A stretch of 64,000 nucleotides of DNA from Microplitis mediator (taxonomy: Eukaryota; Arthropoda; Insecta; Hymenoptera; Braconidae), in the NCBI RefSeq assembly GCF_029852145.1, contig NC_079978.1, positions 4,650,001 to 4,714,000 of the forward strand. The letters are read 5' to 3'. Position numbers and translations under genes: made by a program. A model generated the notes under the pieces. That model saw only the letters and a list, made by a program, of their open reading frames with translations. It made no database searches and was not told where the DNA came from. The stretch's first letter is position 1. Each line of letters starts with the position of its first letter. Below are positions 13,801-26,628 of this stretch, one piece after another.

Positions 13801-14474
13801 TATGAATTTAATATGTATTTCAGAAGATTTATATTCCGGGTTACCCAGTGCCCAGATGATTGAAATTGAGGATTGTCAGTATTGTTTTAACTAATTAAAT
13901 AATAAATTATATTCGGATGGCATAATGATTAATATGATGTATATTTTGTACATATATGAGGTAACTATTTGAAAACATATATCAATTCAATATAATTTTC
14001 AAAATAGACGGATGAAATTTATGAAAACACTCTATTGTAGTAAAGACTGATTTATTTGCCTTAGGCGGTCTATATTTTCCGGAGTCTCGTTTGTTGTTTA
14101 CGGATTCTGTATCAAAATCATATTATGTTCGATTTCCGGATCATATAGCCAACGGTGTTCAAATTTTTTTAGCATTTAACCAATACTCATTTGACGATAT
14201 AATAGTTTGCTAATTATCATGATTGTTTCTACTCGATTATGAAATTTTAAATATTATATAGAAATTTTTTATTTTTTACAATAAATAAAGGCAATTATTG
14301 AGTTCTCAAATTTCAGAGCTAAAATATTCTTTTCTATCCGAATAATTTCGCTTGCATTATTTTACATATCTAATTAATATTTTTACACTCAGCAGTTAAA
14401 CGTTATGTTAATTTACAAAAAATATTAAAAGCGTAAAAATTTATAAAGCAAATAGAACTTTTTTATACGACCTA
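10899..14474. other. AT-rich non-coding DNA
   Basis: Moderately G/C-rich stretches at 11080-11460 and 12400-12620 without open frames, and degenerate TATA-rich tracts at 12850-12945. Nothing else seen. Confidence 0.5.
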
Positions 14475-15060
14475 CACTGACAGAAATAACTATTGATGCT
14501 AACATCAAATTTTGTTGAAAGAAAATTTATATTTATTTTTAAAGTTTCAAATCGATCATCATTAAGGTCAGGATTTTTTCCTTAATTCAAAAATATGACA
14601 ATTAATAATTAATGATGTCAAATTTTTGATATTACGGCAAACATATTGGTCGTATAGCAAAAATTTTCGAGTAAAAGTTGTTCGAAATTCAATTTTCTAA
14701 AAACAATGTCTCTTATAATTTTTCCTTAGGATTATTAAGGAAGCCGTAATTTCAAAATTAAGATTTTCATAATTAACAAAAATTTGAATCATTCATTATG
14801 AATCTTAATTTTGGAATTACGGTGAAAATATTTGTCGTATAAGAAAATCATAAGAGACATTTTTTATAGAAAATTAAATTTCCTATAACTTTTGTTTAAA
14901 ACCTTTTTTTGTAAGACCAATATTTTCGTCGGAATATCAAATATTTGAACCATTAATTTCAAAATTAAGGCAAAAATCTTGTCCCTAATCATCATTTCAA
15001 CTCGAAGTAAAATAATTTTTTTCAAATTAACGGCTTTCATCGATAAATACTTCTTAGTAA
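14475..15060. mobile_element. Foldback element of about 585 bp
   Basis: The whole segment is one diverged inverted repeat centred near 14768. Matching pairs run outward: CCGTAATTTCAAAATTAAG against its complement at about 14800, ATGTCTCTTAT at 14706 and 14855, ATATTGGTC at 14643 and 14914, and CAGAAATAACTATTGATG at the left tip against its counterpart at about 15035. It could form a very long stem. No coding capacity. Confidence 0.65.
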
Positions 15061-15191
15061 AAGTATTATTTTTTTTCATCATAATAATAATAAAAAAATG
15101 AAAAATTTATGTCATAAAATAAATAGCAATAATAATTTATAAAAAATATCTAGCAGTAGATATTTCAAAGTTTTTTTTTATCTCTTTACAG

Positions 15192-15258
15192 CTGTCACAG
15201 TTGTTGGATGTACAACGTGTCATATAACGGGTTACGAGTGACCCTAGAACACCGTACC
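15192..15258 (+). CDS. Exon-like stretch of 67 bases on the plus strand
   Basis: A textbook acceptor (long T tract, TCTCTTTACAG) is followed after 67 bases by a perfect GTAAGT donor. One frame is fully open: after one carried-in base it reads CHSCWMYNVS, then YNGLRVTLEHRT, and ends in phase 0. The other two frames have stops. No neighbouring exon was found. It may be an internal exon of an unknown plus-strand gene, or chance. Confidence 0.3.
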
Positions 15259-16551
15259 GTAAGTTTTGTTGCTCTTATTACGCCGTTACTTTGTGCAACT
15301 CGTTACCTTTCTCCCTCAGTTTCCTTCTGTCTCACAATTTTATTTATTTTTTTATTTTCGTATTTTAGACGTATACATGAATTTTTTTTATTTTTTAGTT
15401 TTAACCTTTTTCCTACTACTAGTTCACTTTATCCTTTGCAGTTACCTTTATCCTGTCATTCTTACACAACAACGGCAAAACATTACGACTGAAAACTTTT
15501 CAAATGTAGAATAGTTGCTTATTATACCTACTCTCCCTTCCCCCTGCCCAAACTTTATTCTTCTTTCGTACTTATTCTTTTACCCAGTCAGAAATACGCG
15601 AACAATAAAAAAAAAAAATCCGAAACCAAGTATCCCTTCTCTTGTTCTACAATCGTATTACTTGTATTTCATGTTCAAGTACCAAAGTTTCTTTAATCCT
15701 TAACGTGTAGATATAAATTTACTTTATCAAATTTTTCCTTTATACGACCCACTAACTATACCAACTCAAAGTTCAAGAACAAAATATTATAATAAATGAA
15801 ACAAACTCGAGATGAAGAGAACAAACGGTTTGACATGTCAAAGAATATACAATATAACCGAGGCAACAATAGAGGAATATCTTTTTGATCTTCGTAATAA
15901 AATTCAATGTGTCTTTCAATCATAATTCCCTTTTTCTTTTTTTGCATCACCCATGAACCAAACCCATAAAATACTTCTGTAATAAAAAAATAAATACTGC
16001 GATAAAGTTGTTTTCGCGAATGCGATACTACGACTAAGGTAATATAATTAATTATAATGGATGCAATCTATTACTATTAATTGATTGTTTCATGACTCGT
16101 ATCGTGGATCATTTGTCATTGAATCTGATCAAGACAGTTAAATAAATGAGAAGCAATTTTGTAAATTAAATAACACAGAACAAAGTAAAACTTTGACCAA
16201 TAGCGTTCTGTCTTAGTCAAAGGGATTTTCCTCGCCAGTAGTTTCGTTCATATTTAGTCAGCCATATCGAAAAGTTTAAACCTGCTTATTAAATTCTATA
16301 CATTACCTCATAAGTAAATATTTTTAAATAAATATAAACATGGATTTTTAAAAATATATATATATCACAATTTACTCTTTTTTTAAATGCTATCACTTTA
16401 CGACACAAATGACATCACACAAAAACTTTTAAATGTCACTGAGTTTTTAAAATATTATAACAAACTTTTACTGATCTCCAAAGTTATATTCAAATGAAAG
16501 CACAATAATTTTTTTAATAATTACTATTATTGTTGCTATAACAATACTCAC
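15259..16551. other. AT-rich non-coding DNA
   Basis: Pyrimidine-rich plus strand at 15290-15570 gives low-complexity F/L/S-rich frames that are not genes. Nothing else seen. Confidence 0.5.
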
Positions 16552-16715
16552 AGTATTAAATAAAAATCACTCAGCACTAATTAACATCCAGTGTAATTAT
16601 TAGAGCACTATAACAATAATACGATACAAGTAGTTAATGCAGAATTAATAATATCGAAGATTGTAAATCGAGGAGGAGATGAAATGATGATCGTTGTGGC
16701 GCGCGGCGAGCCACT
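16552..16715 (-). promoter_or_regulatory. Second candidate promoter and untranslated first exon, minus strand
   Basis: TCAGT initiator with A at 16715, inside GGCAGTCAGTGG, the same 12 bases as around the 59025 initiator. The G/C- and CpG-rich island spans about 16690-16850. Downstream on the minus strand the first good donor is ACT/GTGAGT, so a 164-base first exon (16715 down to 16552) is possible. Its only ATG opens a 6-codon upstream ORF, so it would be untranslated. In Drosophila dlg has two promoters, the inner one driving the isoform without L27. This position, beyond the L27 exon, would suit that. No TATA box is seen. Confidence 0.35.
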
Positions 16716-19605
16716 GACTGCCTTCACCGATTCCACGCCTTCCCCTTGCCGCAACCAACCGTCATCCACCCTAGAAATAAACCACCCCCGTTGAATTCTC
16801 AACGACCCCTAGGCGCAAACGCCACGGTTCACTCGCGCCCTCTTTTATATCCCCTTCAATTTCGCTTCCTCTCTCTCAATATCACTCTCTTTTTACTGAT
16901 GCCTTTTATACTGAGATATCTTTCACAGTTACTGTCTAATTGTTTCGTATATGTCACACTTTTTGCTACGTAAATATCCTCAATTCTTTAAAAAACTATT
17001 CAATACAAAAAAATTCAAACAATGATCCATAACAATTTCATCAGGAATTACTTTTGTCTAACGGCATCACGTCTTATTAATTTATTTTTTTACCTCTATA
17101 AGAAAAAAAAAAAATTAATAACGAAAAAAGAGAATCGTTGAGATAAATTGTCTTCATTTTATTATTTTTCTATAAGATATTATTGTATTGAAACGTAATT
17201 GCAGATAAAGAAAATAATGTTTGAAGTATAAAAGGAATATGATAAAAATAGAAATCAAAGCTGATGACAATTAGATTGATTTATGTTACTTTGTATTGGA
17301 CGGAAATGAACGTAATTTCTTGGAGGATATTATTGTTATATATATATAGAATTTCCGCTAAGAATTATTGTTAAATTTTATCGATAAAAATTTTTCACAT
17401 TCGCTATAAAGTAGAACGTCAGAGACATAAAAATGCTGTAAAAGAATTTTCTTCCGCCTAGATGGACACTTTGTTTGTAGGCGATTATTATTTTTCTTCA
17501 TCACGTTTATTTTTTTTATTCGCAGGAAAATAAAAGATGGTTCAATAAAAAGTAAAAAATTACCTAAATATACTCGTAAATCAGAATTACGTTAATAGGA
17601 AATATTGTTGACAGGTGCAGAAATGACAAAATTATACTTTAAAATAGTTTAAGAAAGAAATATATAAAGTTAAAATTCAACTTTTATCCTTCCTACTTCA
17701 TCTTATGACTTCTCAGTCTTACTTAAGCTGAGGAGGAGACTTTCAATTACAAGTTTAGTGCCGTTGCATGAAATGTCAGGGGGATAACCTGGGTATAACG
17801 CCAGAGCGCTTCGTTTAATCGAGTTTCCACGATAAAACATCACTGAGAATTTCCGGTGGAATACGAGAGAGAAATGCTTTGGCGTGAATTATTGTGGTGG
17901 CGATGGTGGTAGAGCCAGATGCTGGTGGTGGTGGTAAAAGTTATTTTTTTTTTGGCGTGTGCTGAAGTGAACCTCTTCTTGGCATAACACAACTCATTAA
18001 ATAAAGTTTTAGCTCTCTCACGTTTATTTTCCTCTAGGCTACGAGAGACCTAGTTATATTCACATTTTTATTTTACTTTTTTTTTCTCAAGGCGCACTCC
18101 ACGCACCCTATCTTTTCCTATCTTGTTATCTTGCTGTCTTACTGTCGCTCTAGTCTATTTTTTCTCTATTCCTTTCATTCTCTCTTTATATATATATATT
18201 TGTAGCTATCTTGTTGGCTCCAAAAGAAACTGTAGGTCGAATGGAGACGCAAAGTAATAAAATAAATTGCAGCACTTAGTGAACGGAGACTAGCCTTACC
18301 ACTTGTGCAGCACTTTCTCTCCTGCTTTCAACTATGCTACTTTTCCACCCTCCGCACCTGTCATTGTTCATAACACAGTTCTTGTTGGCAAACCTACCAC
18401 TATCACCACCATCACCTACACAACCTCACTGCCATTACCGTCACATCGGTTCTTCCTTCATAACTTGATATAAAATATGCGGATTATTATTTCATCTTTC
18501 ATTTTAATTTTTAATGATTCTCTAAAATATCAATTTTTTTATTACTGTACTCTAAAATAAAATTATTCATCTGAATTATACTTTAAATTAATTATCCACG
18601 AAAAAATTTAATTTATACTTCGAAAAATTAATGGTGCAAATTTTTAGTTTGAAATATTAATTCCTCCCTCTCATATTTAGTATAACCACGAAGGAAAAAA
18701 ATTTTTTCCTTTTTCATTTGGTTGTAAAAAATAAAATTTATTTTGAAGTTAATAAAAACAGCAGAGTAAATACGTAGATTTACTTTTATTTATTTTTTTA
18801 TGTTCAACCCCCTTGAAAAAATGTCCCTTTGCTCTAACTGTTGGAAACCCTTGCCACGAGAGTCAAGCGACTTTATACGAAACCCCGAGGCTACCCTCGA
18901 CCCTGTTTCAGTACTTTCCTCTACCACAGCCGTTACCGCGACCTACCTTCTCTAATTCGGGATCAAGTCCTGTTATTTTGACCCGCCAGCTCTACAAATT
19001 TCTCCACAACTAATTTGTCTTGCATTTCGACCCTTAAATTTAAACTTTATTTTAATTTTCCTTTCACTCGAGCATCAACTTCTCCCTAAATACTAACACT
19101 CATGTCACCTGTCTTATCTCTTGTAAAATATTTTTACTTCCCAATTCAATAAATAAATAAATTAAAAAAAAAAAGTTTTTTCTTCTTTTCCATTTATTCT
19201 AACGTTTCGCACAAAAATAAATTTAATAATATACAAGATCTCCGTACTATTCTATAGCATTTCAATGCTCGTTGAATCGTGACAGAGTTGCTAAAGAAAT
19301 TGCCAGCACATTCAACGTCTTCCCAATATCATATATAAATATAACTATAAATATATATGCAAAAGATGAAGCATACGATTTAAAATTTGTGCTTGCTCTA
19401 TACATTCATATATAGTCGATATAAATGTATATAAATATATACATAAAAATCATATATCGCGAGATATAACTTTAGTTATATGAATAGCACGTTCTGTGTC
19501 ACGTTCTGCATCGCTTTATACGTTTTGAACATATGTGTCATTATCATTTTTTTTATAAATAAATAAATAAAATTTATAATCATATTATTTTACTCACTAT
19601 TCGGG
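16716..19605. other. Promoter-flanking and AT-rich non-coding DNA
   Basis: The first 150 bases are the G/C-rich upstream part of the 16.7-kb promoter island. Beyond it are G/C-richer patches (17755-17935, 18830-19010) without splice-bounded frames. Confidence 0.45.
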
Positions 19606-19650
19606 ATTTAATTAAATAAGCTGCTTACCTGCAACAGAAAAAAAATAAAT
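19606..19650 (-). promoter_or_regulatory. Candidate recursive splice site (zero-length exon), minus strand
   Basis: On the minus strand a long T-rich tract ends CTGTTGCAG and is followed at once by GTAAGC, with the junction between 19629 and 19628. An acceptor directly joined to a donor is the signature of a ratchet point in very long insect introns. It lies 27.7 kb downstream of the L27 exon on the same strand. Confidence 0.4.
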
Positions 19651-21433
19651 TCAATATTGACATATAAAAAAAAAAGTAATAATTTAAAAAAATTATCAGC
19701 ATTTATTCGAAATGAAAATTAAAATGTTGGGGGAAAAATAACAGGCGAAAAATATTTCAAGAATTTTATTTTCCCTGTTAAGCATATAGATTTCCTTTGT
19801 CAAAAAAAGGTATACTTCAGCGGAAAGGGTATGAGATTATGTAGCGCAACGGTTTTTTATATATATATACATAAGTATATCTATATATAAAACGAAAGAG
19901 AATCTTTTCTCGGTTGAAAAGATATAGCGATGTAATACCGCGACTATCTAGCGTACTCGGATCACGTAAAAAATGCCAGAGTCTTGGTTTAGATTTTTAT
20001 TAGAAGTACGAAAATGCGAATTTTTTTTTTTCACTCCAGCCACTTTGTTCTTTGTTATCAAATATTTTCATTATTCTCCGTCTTATTGATATTTTTTTAT
20101 AATATTTATTACTTAAAAAAAAAAATAATAAATAAAAGGCAGTGGCGCAATGCACAATATCTATAAAAATAAATTACTATATTAAATTTTTTATGTTAAT
20201 GAAATTTTATTGATTGTCCATTTGAGTTCTTAGCTGTGAGTATAAGGAAACTGAATTGAATTTGATATTGCGTTAAGTCTCTTTTATATAACAGAAATTG
20301 TAATGGCGGTATTAAACTCCTGGTTGGCATTTCATTTGAGGATAAACCAAGTCCAAGTATTATGGTATAGCAGTGCAGGTAGTTTTAGTTGAGTACATAT
20401 GTATATAGTATAAGCAACGATGAAGCAGCAGTTATTTAGAAGTGAAGTGGTCCGTAAAGATGTAGAGACCGAGCTGTCTAGACGCAGTAAAGTGCCTTGG
20501 GCTACAAGTCTTACACTATCACATAACCCACACTTACTTGTGATATTGCTAATTTCTTCTTCCGTTGTATCGTGAATAATTCATTGATTATTGTTAATTG
20601 CTGTTTACCATTAGTTATAACTCACGAAACTCTGTTTTGAATATCAATTATAACTTTTCAATCATCATTATCAAAATATAACTTTAATCCTGACGGGGCT
20701 TAATAACTTTAGTGCCCTAGAGTGCTGATAGGATTTTTATTTATGGTTCAATATTGAATTTAAATTTTGATTTATATGGGTCTGTTTATGTAGATACACA
20801 TGTATGTATGTATATATGTATATATGTATATGTAAATGTAAAAGCATCTGGTAAACTATTACAATCAGGGCATGGTTCCATTTATTTGATTAACTTGCGG
20901 ACAATCGTATCGGAATCATGTAATTTCCTTGAGCCATCTGCAGACTCGTGTACCACACAATTTCTAACCTCCCTACAAAACACTCCTCACATAATATACT
21001 ACACCATCCCTCTTACAAACTTAGTCTCCTCTTTTGCTGGCCGCAGGCGGATTTAGTTCGAATATATATATAGGACTTCAACAAAGAGCCCAATCCCCAA
21101 GTCGTTGGTGTTAAGACTCTAATACTCGGAGGGTGAATGAGGATAAAAAGAAAAGTTATCTGTAACTGTGGAGAAAAATAAAAGAAAGTAATAATAAAAA
21201 AAAAAAGGGAAGATTTTTTTTTGTTGTCTTTTAATAACACAGACCCTTAAATTTTGTTTTTTATATTTTGACAGAAAAAAAGTAAACTTTTTGAATATTT
21301 AGAGAAGATTTATTAAAGTAGCTTACTCGGAAATTGATGCATTAATTTAATAATTTTTTTTATGATTATCCGGGAAAAATAATTTGGATTTACAGAGACC
21401 TAGATTTTTTATTTTATTTAAATTACGTAGATA
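19651..21433. other. AT-rich non-coding DNA
   Basis: A 100-codon plus-strand frame at 20754-21056 begins in a TATG-type microsatellite and shows no domain. Nothing else seen. Confidence 0.5.
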
Positions 21434-21951
21434 CACGGTAAGAAATATTTTGCGAATATCTCTATGCCAGTATGGGCGTGAACGCCATACTGTATGGTAT
21501 CGAAGACTTTTATAGGTTATTAAATTGTATGCATAGATGATTCGACTATTACGGGAATAGTAACATTGGCAATAGTTGTCGCGAACGCCGCAATGTCAGT
21601 ATGGCCGTCAGGCCCAAACTGCGTTACCGTATCCACATTGCTTCTGGCCGATAAACCTAGTCTAACGACATCTATATAGTTTTGGTGGTGATACGATAGT
21701 ACACATTGATTGACACGCCAGAAATTATGGCGGGAAAAACTAGTAGCATTGTGTCCTCGGCATTATAGTACGGGTCTCAGGGCCATGATGTTTCGCCGTG
21801 GCTGCTATGCATACGTGTGAGCAATATAGTAAATAATGCCATACTTCTGGGACTCGTTACAATACTGTCTTGGAATGTTTCACATACTTTTTTAGTATCT
21901 GTCTTGAGACCATACCAGCATGGTGTTGAACGTCATGCATTTCTTACCGTG
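21434..21951. mobile_element. Tc1/mariner-type small element, CACGGTAAGAAAT ends
   Basis: 518 bp with perfect terminal inverted repeats CACGGTAAGAAAT / ATTTCTTACCGTG, flanked by TA on both sides (21432-21433 and 21952-21953), the target duplication of the Tc1/mariner superfamily. The interior is more G/C-rich than its surroundings and has short palindromes around CCATACTG. No ORF. Confidence 0.75.
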
Positions 21952-24922
21952 TATTAAATTTTATTTATTTATTTATTTATTTATCTATATAATTTGTAGA
22001 GACCTTCGTAGGTCAAAGCTAAAAGAACAATAGATTGAACATAAAATTTAAAATATTAATTTTAAAAACGATTTCAAATATTTATGAAAAAAAAGTACAG
22101 ATAAAAAAAGACCCACGTGAAGTCTAGTAATTCTAAATAGACTGATCGAGATCAATGTTGATCTGAATTAAAAAAAAAATTATATCGACGTGGGTTACGA
22201 AATATAAGAAACAATAATAAAGCATTTATTCCAAAGATGCTTATGTATATATATTTATTCTTTTATAAATGTACATATAGATATATAAATAAAAGTGAGT
22301 GCAGCACCATTTATTCAACCAAAGATGGATGCAAGTTTTCAAGTACCATCGGAATAATAATACATAAGTATATCATTCCTGTTAGAAATGTAGTACAGTG
22401 GTATTAGTAAAAGTGATGCCGATGGTGATGGTAATGTAATGGTAGAAAATGGAATCGAGGAAGGGGTAGTATAAGTCAAGGTAGAAAATGATGTATGCAG
22501 ACAGCATAAAGAGTTGGATGTCGAAAACTGCCAGAAGAGGGTAAAAATCCGTAAAATGTATCTTGAAGTTTAAGCTACATGCCTTTCTATCTTCCTACTT
22601 GCAACACACAAAAGATAAAATACATATTTTATACAACGTATTTTTGAATTTTTTCCTTGGAATTTCATAAATTCATAACTCGAGTATGAAAGTCCTAGTA
22701 TCCACGAATCAAATTAATTATAAATATCTAAGTCTGGATACAACCTATAAATAGTATTTCAAATTAAATAAAAGTGAGTAAAGGATTCCAAATAGATATA
22801 CAGTAAGCAAATTTAACTGCAACAAAGAAAAGTAGACAAAAATACACAAGAAGATATTCGTAATGAAAAGAATTTAAGTCATTGCGCATTCATGTACTTG
22901 TATGACTGTATGATTACGAAGCCCGATAAAGTTTCAACGCAAAAAAAAAACATGTCTCTACAGCTACAATATAGTGATTTTTTGCCTTCGTTCCAAGGAC
23001 TTAATTATTAATTCATTAATAAATAAATTATCAATTTAATCGGATTAAAAAAATTACATACTCGGAATAAGATTTTTTAGTCCTGCGGGATATTATTTTT
23101 AAATAATTTATGGAGTAATTATGGATGGATAACGAATTTGGTATTTGAGGTAAATTAAAATAATTCGAGTATGTAAAATATGTAGTATATATAGGACACA
23201 TGTAAATGTACTAGAGAGTATTACGGTGATGGTCGAGAAACTAGATAAATGTATATGGATATGGATGGAAGCGGATATGCAGACAAGAGGTATTGAGAGG
23301 ATCCACAATCGATGGAAATACCGGAAACCCTGACAATCTGGATAGACTTGCAAACATGCATGGCGGAGAATAGGTCGGTTATCTACAGAGATAGTGTGTG
23401 AGTACAGATGTATTATATTTGCTATTAGAGAAACCCTAAGATTACATTGGATATGGCTTGTGTAATTAAGTTACTCTATTAAATGAATACTGACTTATTG
23501 ACGTTTAATTATTTTTACAGTATGAAAGCAATCCAAATTTTATTTGAATATATTGATGACAGTTTTATCATTTTTGAGAAACCCGAAAAAAAGCAATTGT
23601 TTTTACAAAATGTGATTGGTTTCAAAGCGATGTTTAAATATTTATTGAAGAAATCTAAGCTTTAGTATAAAAATATGTAATTTATGTATATTGGTTTAAG
23701 TTAAATAGACAAATTTATTAACATATATGTTTAGATGAACTTTTTTAGCTGGGTGTTTTTTCAAAAAGGCTGGATAGTCACAAAGATGTTGAGCAAGAGA
23801 TCCCTAGTGTTATTTACATTTTTACAAACTTGAAATTGCAAGTCATAAAGTGTAGTTTATAGTAGAAATACTTTTCTTCACAGAAGCAGCAAACTCAAAA
23901 ATATTGCTTCTTGTAATGCAATGCATACACCCTCTGAGCAACATTGTCGAGGCTTCTCTACATCCCCTGCTTCTGCTAACTTTTCTTTTTCTTATTTTTT
24001 ATCTTGTCCTCACTATACACACGCAAGATGAGATGACGTATCCGCTGGGATTATAAAAATTGAGGTGGAATTTTATGCTTATGTCAACAATCATTCAGAT
24101 ACGAGGAACAGTTGAATTCAAATATGAGTAAAATATTCAACATATACTTAACGTATAGATGCGGAAACAAGAGAAAATCTGCCTTCAGAACTCCGTCATC
24201 TTATGGATTTTTAAATTTATGACAAGTTCATTGCATAATTTTAAAAATAAATATCTATAAGGTAGACAGAGGCAAAATAGACGTTTGAAGAAAATAATCT
24301 ATATGACGTCTTTCCTGCTCTTCCGTTAACAAAACTTTTTATAATCAAATTTCGACCCAATTTATAAATTAAAATTACATGTTTACTTTCTTAAAATTGT
24401 GTACGTTCTTCCTTTGATAAAAGAATGATAAATATTTTGTGGTATTTTTACAGCTGGAGATTTACTGAATAAAATTTGGAATCTTCCATTTCATGGAATA
24501 TGATTCTATTCCCTGAAATTCATCCGGTTTAATTATTGTTCTGTGTTAAAGTACCCGAACAATAGACCTATCACGAATGAAGGTCTGACAAAGGGATATT
24601 TGAACCTTTGGAGCTGTAGTTTCGAATTTACTACTGTGATATTGATGTCGTAAACTAGTGGTCATGCAAAACTAAATTTTAAATAAAAAATTATTATATA
24701 TAAGTAGATTAGATTTAAAAACTTTGCTTTTAAATATAAATACTAGTAAATTGTATGTGTGCGCAGATAAATTTTTAGTAACAATTACCTAAAAAATTTG
24801 ATACTGTGAGGACATGCGGTAAATATCGAAGTTTCTCCCATGCAAATTGTAAAATATACCACTCGATAGCATGTAAATGAAGTGCAATTTCTACTAACAA
24901 CATAGTAAAAATTTAGATACTG
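21952..24922. other. AT-rich non-coding DNA
   Basis: Starts with a TTTA tandem run (21960-21986). Minus-strand frame 23108-23353 comes from a TATG-rich tract. Nothing supported. Confidence 0.5.
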
Positions 24923-25307
24923 CCCTGCTTAAAAAATCCGATAGATTCTTATAGATGTATGTAATGTTCCTGAAGATCTAAACGTTTCCCGCGCAACGGA
25001 AAAAAAATTGGAAAGTAGAAAATCTACTGGTTGCATGACTGAATTTCTGAAATGTTTCGCATGTAGATATTGGTATGTCAGCTGAAAATCTAAGGCCACC
25101 TCCAACCTCCGGAGCTACCCCTAAAGCAGTCGAATTACATAAATTTTTTCCATTTTCGTTACACGAAAAATGTTGCGATCTTCAAGTACACTGTATAAGG
25201 CCCTATACTTAACTATGGCACTTCTCATAGAACTCATTCATTCTTATAAAAATCGCTATGGGAATTCATGAGAATCTATTGGATTCTATGAGTTTTTCTA
25301 AACAGGG
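24923..25307 (+). mobile_element. Inverted-repeat element interrupted by hAT-like copy B
   Basis: The left end CCCTGCTTAAAAAATC goes on to GATAGATTCTTATAG. The right end, read on the other strand, starts CCCTGTTTAGAAAAACTC and goes on to ATAGAATCCAATAG. The match of about 32 bases makes these the ends of one element, split by copy B. The outer element is older than the insertion. Confidence 0.6.
24964..25192 (+). mobile_element. hAT-like small inverted-repeat element, copy B, nested
   Basis: 229 bp with ends ATGTTCCTGAAGATC and GATCTTCAAGTACAC and the same interior as the other copies (includes AAGCAGTCGAATTACAT). Flanking octamers TGTATGTA/TGTATAAG agree at five of eight bases. It sits inside another element (24923-25307). 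Confidence 0.75.
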
Positions 25308-26557
25308 TGGCTAGATATCCTTACAGTACCAAATTTTATGGATAATTTTTACCCAAAAATTCTCTGCGTGTAGATTTTCGTTTTCCTACAATTGTGCTAT
25401 TTATTTTCATGATTTTCCAATATGTATATATTTTCGACTTATAATTATTTATATTACATGCCTTTGAGGTTTGAAAGACATGACTTTTTATGGTTATGTC
25501 AAGTTTAAATATAAAAGTTTAATTTTATAGATAACAATGGCATGAAAACGTTTCACTATGAAAAGGATAATATTAAACTGATCCATGTGAAGAAAGATAT
25601 TCGATTCAGACGTTGGACTGTGTCTGGGTTACACCACTAGGGAAACTGGGATATGCAATCCCACGGCTGATTGGGCAAGTTTTACAAGTTATCTGATGGT
25701 CGAGTAGTAGTAGCAGCAGCAGCAAATAGTCTGACCGTCTGATCCCATTTTCAAGAGTTTTCAAGCTTATTGTTACCATTTTAAAGTATATATACTATCC
25801 AAACGACCTCTTTTTTCCCACGAAATGTCTAACGTCACGAAACTATTGTAACATCCCGTACGGAACTACGTGATACGTGACATTTTAAGAAAATTCAATT
25901 TATCTCAATCTTATATTTTGTGTACGGGTTTTTTTTTTATTTTCACTAGCATAATTCGGATACGAGTGTTGTATTATTTACAATAAAAGCTGCCTGAATC
26001 TCCTGCTATAAATTTTTTTTTTATTGTCTTAGTGTTTGTAAATAATTTGAGAGTAAAAAAAAACGAGAAATAAAGAAAAAAAAAAAGAAAATGAGATCGA
26101 AAAAGGTAAAAAGACTTAGACAAAATAGCTACTAAAAAATGTAGCGGGTTTTATCTTAAAGGCTGGGGCATTACTTGAAGATCAAGACGACCTTTACGTG
26201 ACCGAAAACTTTTAGAACCGTTCAATTATTCTGCATCCGCAAGTTTTTTTACACAACAAATAAAAATAAATTAAATATAAATAGAGATAGAAACATTCAT
26301 CTCAACCTCTGTATCCACTCGACGCCTTCAAAGATTCGATGAATTTCAATGGGCTAAATTGAACTTCCAGAGCTGTGGAATGTCGAAGAATCTTCTTTTC
26401 CATTTATTTATCTTCACATTCTACTATCATTGTCCGTTCGATTGATATCAACCCCATCGGATTAAATTTTTTTTAGTCAGAGAATTTTTTTTTTTTTTAT
26501 ACCTATATATATAATCCATTAAAATTTTTTTTTAAATACATAAATGTTTTAGTAAAT

Positions 26558-26563
26558 TTTATT
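26558..26563 (-). terminator. Polyadenylation signal AATAAA of the adenylate kinase-like gene
   Basis: A canonical AATAAA on the minus strand, about 65 bases after the stop codon, in an AT-rich stretch with a nearby run of A/T. This is the first canonical hexamer after the stop. Confidence 0.5.
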
Positions 26564-26628
26564 ATATTTAAAAAAAAATAATAATTAATTAAGTTAATAA
26601 TAATAACAATAATAGTTAAGGAATGATT

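Noticed and set aside
20754..21056. 100-codon plus-strand frame
   Set aside because: Begins in a TATG microsatellite and shows no domain; length is within chance for this much AT-rich sequence once the repeat is included.
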